From the NCBI RefSeq assembly GCF_001968985.1, contig NZ_MOEN01000004.1:1-64000 (forward strand): a DNA stretch of 64,000 bases, given 5' to 3'. Source of the stretch: Desulfurobacterium indicum. Its GTDB lineage: Bacteria; Aquificota; Aquificia; Desulfurobacteriales; Desulfurobacteriaceae. This document shows positions 60,280 through 64,000 of this stretch, piece after piece; positions within the stretch are counted from its first letter, which is position 1, and each line of letters begins with the position of its first letter. The position numbers and the translations under genes were made by a program. Below the pieces are notes generated by a model. That model saw only the letters and a program-made list of their open reading frames with translations, searched no databases and was not told the DNA's origin.

Positions 60280-61831
60280 TTTTCTCTCCCGAAGTTATTA
60301 TTACCAGTTTATGCTTTGTCAAAAGTTCTTGTTTAGTATCAAGCACTCTATACGGAACCTTTAAATTTTTAAGCCTATTCTCTCTCGTAACGATTAAAAC
60401 ATCCCTCTTCTTCAATACTTCGGAGGCTTTTTTAAAATCTATTTGCGGAATTTTACCCTCACCGTAATAATAAACAATTTCAGGACTTGTATAGGCAAGC
60501 GAATAAACAGAAATTTTCGGATGCTGAAGTTTCATCTCTCTCAATTCCTTTCCTATAAAAGGCTTGGCTCTATAAGGTTCAAGCGCAGGTAAAGTAATCC
60601 ATTTAAACAGGATCATTGCAGATAAAAAACCAAAAACAAGCGGTTTGTAAGGTTCATTGCTCTTTAAAATAAAAAACACGGAAAAAGCGATAGGCAGAAC
60701 CATAACCGCGGCAACAAGAGGCAATCCTTTCAGAATAAGCGCAGCAGGAACGGCAAGAATAAGAATAAACAACAAGAACGCCGTCAAGTAATAGGGCAGC
60801 TTCTCTTTATAATTCCTAACATAATAAGTAGTTAAAACGGCAAACGCCGGAAAAGACGGAAGCAAATAGTGGGCAAGCTTTGTATGAGCTATTTGAAAGA
60901 ATCCACAAACCACGATAAACCAAACCGCCGAAAACATCAACAAATCGTCAACAAATATCTTCTTCCTGTCCTTCCAAAATCTATAAATTGCAAATAAAAA
61001 CACAACGGAAAAAGGAAGGAACATCCACGGATAATTGGCAAGATAATACCACCATTCAGTCGGATGACCTGGAATTTTTGATGTAAACCTTTCTATATTA
61101 TGGAAAATTATAAAATCCCTGAAGAAAAGATATCCATGCTTTTTCAAAATAGCCGCATACCAGGGAGCCACTATAACCGTAAAGAGGGTAAATCCCGAAA
61201 ACCACGGAATCTCTTTAAAAGTTTTTATCAAATCACGGCGCAGAACAAGATAAACAACAGCAACAAGCCCGGGAAGACCAAGTCCTACTGGTCCCTTAGT
61301 TAATGTTGCAAATCCCGCAGCTGCAAAAGCAGCAAGATAACATCTTTTTTTCTTCTCATGATAAGCGTTGTAAAAAGCCATCAAAGAAGCCGATATAAAA
61401 AAGGTTAAAACAATATCAGGCATCGCAGCGGAAGACATAACGATAAAGTCAAGCAGAGAAAGGAGTATGAGAGAAGACCAGAACGCGAATTCCTCATCTT
61501 TCCACTTCTTTATCCATAGATAAAGCATGAGCACCAGCGCCACACCGAAGAGAGAAACAAAAAGCCTACCACCAAATTCATTTACACCGAAAAGTTTGTA
61601 ACCTGCAACAATGAGCCAATAAACAAGGATTGGCTTATCAAAACGATACTCGTAATTATAGTAGGGAGTTATATAATCCTCGCTCTTTACCATTTCATGA
61701 GCAGCTTCAAGGTATTTGGGTTCATCTTTATCAAAAGCAGAGTAGAAACCGTTAGGCAGAACAAAAAGAGCAACTGACAGAAAAGCTAAAATCAAAAGTT
61801 TCTTATCTTTCAAAATTTTATTCATGCACAC
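60266..61831 (-). CDS. Family 39 membrane glycosyltransferase (ArnT-like)
   Basis: 521 residues with about a dozen membrane helices. FYSAFDKDEPKYLEAAHEMVKSEDY near 28-52 carries the conserved DEP-type acidic motif in the first periplasmic loop, and FDKPILVYWLIVAGYKLFGVNEFGGRLF near 63-90 follows as in ArnT/PMT enzymes. It transfers sugar from a polyprenyl-phosphate donor to an outer-leaflet acceptor such as lipid A or a glycoprotein. First gene of the three-gene unit. Confidence 0.88.
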   Translation of the reverse strand: MCMNKILKDKKLLILAFLSVALFVLPNGFYSAFDKDEPKYLEAAHEMVKSEDYITPYYNYEYRFDKPILVYWLIVAGYKLFGVNEFGGRLFVSLFGVALVLMLYLWIKKWKDEEFAFWSSLILLSLLDFIVMSSAAMPDIVLTFFISASLMAFYNAYHEKKKRCYLAAFAAAGFATLTKGPVGLGLPGLVAVVYLVLRRDLIKTFKEIPWFSGFTLFTVIVAPWYAAILKKHGYLFFRDFIIFHNIERFTSKIPGHPTEWWYYLANYPWMFLPFSVVFLFAIYRFWKDRKKIFVDDLLMFSAVWFIVVCGFFQIAHTKLAHYLLPSFPAFAVLTTYYVRNYKEKLPYYLTAFLLFILILAVPAALILKGLPLVAAVMVLPIAFSVFFILKSNEPYKPLVFGFLSAMILFKWITLPALEPYRAKPFIGKELREMKLQHPKISVYSLAYTSPEIVYYYGEGKIPQIDFKKASEVLKKRDVLIVTRENRLKNLKVPYRVLDTKQELLTKHKLVIITSGEKNEGY

Positions 61832-61850
61832 CTCTCCGAAAACAAAAGGA

Positions 61851-61880
61851 CTGACGTAATTATAACCGAGATAGTATAAT
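61851..61880 (+). promoter_or_regulatory. Predicted promoter of the zinc-ribbon/GT39 unit
   Basis: CTGACG (61851-61856), 18-base spacer, TATAAT (61875-61880), 29 bases before the TTG start. Confidence 0.5.
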
Positions 61881-61908
61881 TCACTGGGAAATATTATGGA
61901 GGTTTGAA

Positions 61909-62178
61909 TTGAAATTCAAGAAGCTCTTCAAATGTTCACACTGCGGAAATGCTGGAGAATTTGAATATATAGGTTCACGAAACATCAACAAAAATGGAGA
62001 AGTTAAGGAAATAGTAGGAAACAAAGAGCTCTGGGTCAGTTACTACCGATGCCCAAACTGTAACATTATAGACATAGAGATGCATCCTGCCGGCGAAAAG
62101 CCGGACATTCCAGAAGAATTCTTTAAAGAGGTGTTGATTAATGAAGAAGATAAAGAAAATACTACCACCGATAGATAA
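61909..62178 (+). CDS. Small zinc-ribbon protein
   Basis: 89 residues from a TTG start (TGGAGG upstream). CSHCGNAGEF near 9-18 and YYRCPNCNIIDIE near 46-58 make two CxxC pairs for one zinc. An acidic C-terminal tail follows. Function unknown. The end overlaps the GT39 gene start by 38 bases, so the two are translationally linked. Confidence 0.72.
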   Translation: MKFKKLFKCSHCGNAGEFEYIGSRNINKNGEVKEIVGNKELWVSYYRCPNCNIIDIEMHPAGEKPDIPEEFFKEVLINEEDKENTTTDR

Positions 62179-63685
62179 AAAGACTTTAAATCTCTTCTTG
62201 ATAATGCTGTTTTTAGCCGGAACGGTAAATATATGGTTGCTAACACTTCATCACGAAGAACCCAGAAGGGGTATTATCGCCCTCGAAATGTTATTCAGAC
62301 ACAACCTAATACAACCTACTGTTTTAATGGTTCCATATTTCAGGAAACCTCCACTGCACAACTGGATAACTATTCTATTTGCAGGTTTTAATACACACTG
62401 GATAAATGAATTTACTCTGAGATTTCCCTCTCTTGTAGCAACAGGATTAACCGCTTTTTTCTTATATAGCTTTGTCAAAAGAAAGCTCGATGAAAAAGTA
62501 GCCGTTCTATCATCAATAATTTTCATGACTACATGGACAGTTTTAATAGGATATTCAACAAAATGTGAACCAGACATGCTATTTACACTCTTTACCTTTC
62601 TGTCAATAAGCACCTGGTATTACTTTTTCGACACGAATAAAAAATTGATTGCCTGGACTCTGGGGTATCTATTTGCATCTTTTAGCCTTCTGACAAAAGG
62701 ACTACCTGGAATTCTCTTTTTCGTTCTCTCCTATGTCACCATTCTGTTTTCAAGAAATAAACTCAAAGAAATCCTTACAGCTCAACACCTGATAGGAATA
62801 ATTGCAGGACTTGCACCTTTTTTTCTGTGGGTCATAGCAGTATCACCAGAAAAGGCGATATTAACTTTATGGCACGAAGCCGTAAGAAGAACTGCCGTTG
62901 ATAATCCGTTAACAAAAACTCTAAAAGGTATTTTATTGTTTACTCCAAGATTCACTCTGGCCCTCTTCCCGTGGTCACTATTTGCCATATATGAAGTTTT
63001 AAAGGATAGAAAAAAACTAAACTTTCTCCGAAATTCGTTTCTGAAAGAGATTACAGCCCTGATTGTTGTAAATTTAGTGGTTTATCTATTATCTCCGGGC
63101 ACAAGAATGAGATACATAATCCCACTTATTCCTTTTATATCTATACTAATGGCAGAAATCTTAAAAGATAAAAAAATCAATCCACAAAGGAGTATATCTA
63201 ACATTCAATTCTTAATGGATATTCTGCTGTTCATGGGCATTATAGGAACGATATGGGCAACCTTACACACGGAAATTGCTCTTAACGCAACAATATTTTT
63301 CCTGATCGTTGCCTATTTCATCTACTTTTACGCAATGAAAAGAATAGATATAACCAGCTTCGTTCTCATAGCAGGATGTGCTCTATTCATGATAAGGGGA
63401 TTTTACAGCGCCTATTTCATCTCTATTGCCCAATTTAAATATCCTAAATACAGAAAAGCAGCATGGGAAATAGCAAAAATAACAAATGGAAAGGAACTTT
63501 CAACTTTAATTCCTGAATTAAAAATAGGATTTTACAGCGAAAAGTTTAGACAACAACCACTCCCTTTAAAGAAAAAGACAGAGCTTAAAAAAGGAGAATT
63601 TTTTATTACCGAAAAGCCTTTATACAAGAAACTAAAAACGTTTAAATTAGGCAACAAGGTTTTCTACTTATGCGAAAAAGAATAA
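62141..63685 (+). CDS. Family 39 membrane glycosyltransferase, second copy
   Basis: 514 residues with many membrane helices. The acidic first-loop motif is LTLHHEEPRRGIIALEML near 34-51, followed by FRKPPLHNWITILFAGF near 67-83. SYKCEPDMLFTLFTF-like region near 140 and DLLTKGLPGILFFV near 186 match the PMT/ArnT plan. More distant from the 60.3 kb copy than a recent duplicate would be. Acceptor unknown. GAGGTG SD. Confidence 0.85.
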   Translation: MKKIKKILPPIDKKTLNLFLIMLFLAGTVNIWLLTLHHEEPRRGIIALEMLFRHNLIQPTVLMVPYFRKPPLHNWITILFAGFNTHWINEFTLRFPSLVATGLTAFFLYSFVKRKLDEKVAVLSSIIFMTTWTVLIGYSTKCEPDMLFTLFTFLSISTWYYFFDTNKKLIAWTLGYLFASFSLLTKGLPGILFFVLSYVTILFSRNKLKEILTAQHLIGIIAGLAPFFLWVIAVSPEKAILTLWHEAVRRTAVDNPLTKTLKGILLFTPRFTLALFPWSLFAIYEVLKDRKKLNFLRNSFLKEITALIVVNLVVYLLSPGTRMRYIIPLIPFISILMAEILKDKKINPQRSISNIQFLMDILLFMGIIGTIWATLHTEIALNATIFFLIVAYFIYFYAMKRIDITSFVLIAGCALFMIRGFYSAYFISIAQFKYPKYRKAAWEIAKITNGKELSTLIPELKIGFYSEKFRQQPLPLKKKTELKKGEFFITEKPLYKKLKTFKLGNKVFYLCEKE

Positions 63686-63723
63686 ATTAAGAAAACTACA
63701 AATATTGAAAAGAGGTGCGAACA

Positions 63724-64000
63724 TTGAAAACCGCCACCTTGAGAATATTGAGATTTAATCCAGAAAAGGACAAGGAACCCTATTTCGAAGACTTTAACAT
63801 CCCTACAAGTAAAGGAATGACAATTTTAGAAAGCCTAACATACATAAAGGAAAACTTAGACTCATCACTTACATTTCGAGCATTCTGCAGAAGCGGAATT
63901 TGTGGTTCCTGCGCTGTAAACATCAATGGGAAACCGTATCTTGCATGTAAAACACCAGTAGAAAAAATCATAGAGGAGTTTGCCTCTTCACTCATAATTA
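63724..64000 (+). CDS. Succinate dehydrogenase / fumarate reductase iron-sulfur subunit (start only)
   Basis: 92 residues from a TTG start (AAGAGGTG upstream); the gene runs off the window. TLRILRFNPEKDKEPYFEDFNIP, then MTILESLTYIKENLDSSLTFRAFCRSGICGSCAVNINGKPYLACKT contains the [2Fe-2S] cysteines of SdhB/FrdB (C-RSGICGSC-...C). It would reduce fumarate in a reductive TCA cycle or oxidise succinate. The cluster that follows lies outside. Confidence 0.9.
   Translation, partial: MKTATLRILRFNPEKDKEPYFEDFNIPTSKGMTILESLTYIKENLDSSLTFRAFCRSGICGSCAVNINGKPYLACKTPVEKIIEEFASSLII

Overview
The window looks like a chromosome segment of a thermophilic, anaerobic, chemolithoautotrophic bacterium of the Aquificota, most likely of the Desulfurobacteriaceae (Desulfurobacterium/Thermovibrio type). 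I infer this from gene content, not from a database search. The segment carries two-subunit ATP-citrate lyase and a monomeric isocitrate dehydrogenase (reductive TCA cycle), an NfnAB-type ferredoxin/NADP oxidoreductase, futalosine-route menaquinone synthesis (MqnA), a TtuB/TtuA-like tRNA thiolation pair typical of thermophiles, a KatG/rubredoxin oxygen-defence unit, and prefoldin-like proteins otherwise typical of archaea. The DNA is AT-rich. Genes are tightly packed, with many 1-40 bp overlaps, and strong GC-hairpin terminators separate the transcription units.

Layout. 1-2.8 kb: the right end of an insertion sequence that has truncated a FliK-like gene, then cysteine synthase and a Trm10-like SPOUT protein. 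2.9-4.8 kb: argJ and coaX. 4.8-6.9 kb: groES-groEL under a perfect CIRCE operator. 6.9-8.0 kb: a minor and a major type IV pilin; the major pilin has a sigma54-type promoter and two upstream palindromes. 8-9.7 kb: rfaE1-type kinase and an archaeal-type peroxiredoxin. 9.8-11.9 kb: a four-gene operon of unknown purpose (unknown protein, RAMP/Csm5-like protein, prefoldin-alpha-like protein, mini prefoldin-beta-like protein). 11.9-14.8 kb: a frameshifted DsrE-like gene, then an NHL propeller protein and an OmcS-like six-haem cytochrome. 15-26 kb: a lone ABC ATPase, panB, aclA/aclB, monomeric idh, nfnAB and aroC. 26.1-31.1 kb: tRNA-Gly, a TonB-like protein, a DUF374 acyltransferase, a DUF62 SAM enzyme, mnmG, rsmG and a small GNAT. 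31.2-36.8 kb: a TolC/MacA/ATPase/two-permease efflux operon. 36.8-39.7 kb: TtuB-like, TtuA-like, mqnA and a gate-domain membrane protein. 39.8-46.5 kb: a more accessory-looking stretch with a large SF1 helicase, a deleted IS256-like element, an N-terminally lost YgjP-like protease, katG, rubredoxin behind a Fur-like box, and a lipoprotein. 46.6-50.5 kb: a Toprim protein, trpD, a GIY-YIG protein, a COG2509 flavoprotein and a RusA-like protein. 50.5-57 kb: a K+ channel, FlgN-like protein, flgK and flgL (sigma28-type promoter), RicT/PSP1, a short RlmN-like radical SAM enzyme and a predicted PD-(D/E)XK nuclease. 57-63.7 kb: a CsgG-family lipoprotein and two groups of membrane glycosyltransferases. 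63.7 kb to the end: the start of a succinate dehydrogenase/fumarate reductase iron-sulfur subunit.

The genes with the clearest joint role are the carbon and redox genes: AclBA, Idh, NfnAB and the SdhB/FrdB start all serve a reductive TCA cycle, and idh and nfnA share an identical 18-bp upstream motif. The best candidates for undescribed biology are the RAMP-like plus prefoldin-like operon (9.87-11.93 kb), the OmcS-like cytochrome/NHL pair with a CX5CH haem motif (12.46-14.77 kb), and the sigma54/twin-palindrome control region of the major pilin. No CRISPR array, rRNA operon or intact prophage was seen.
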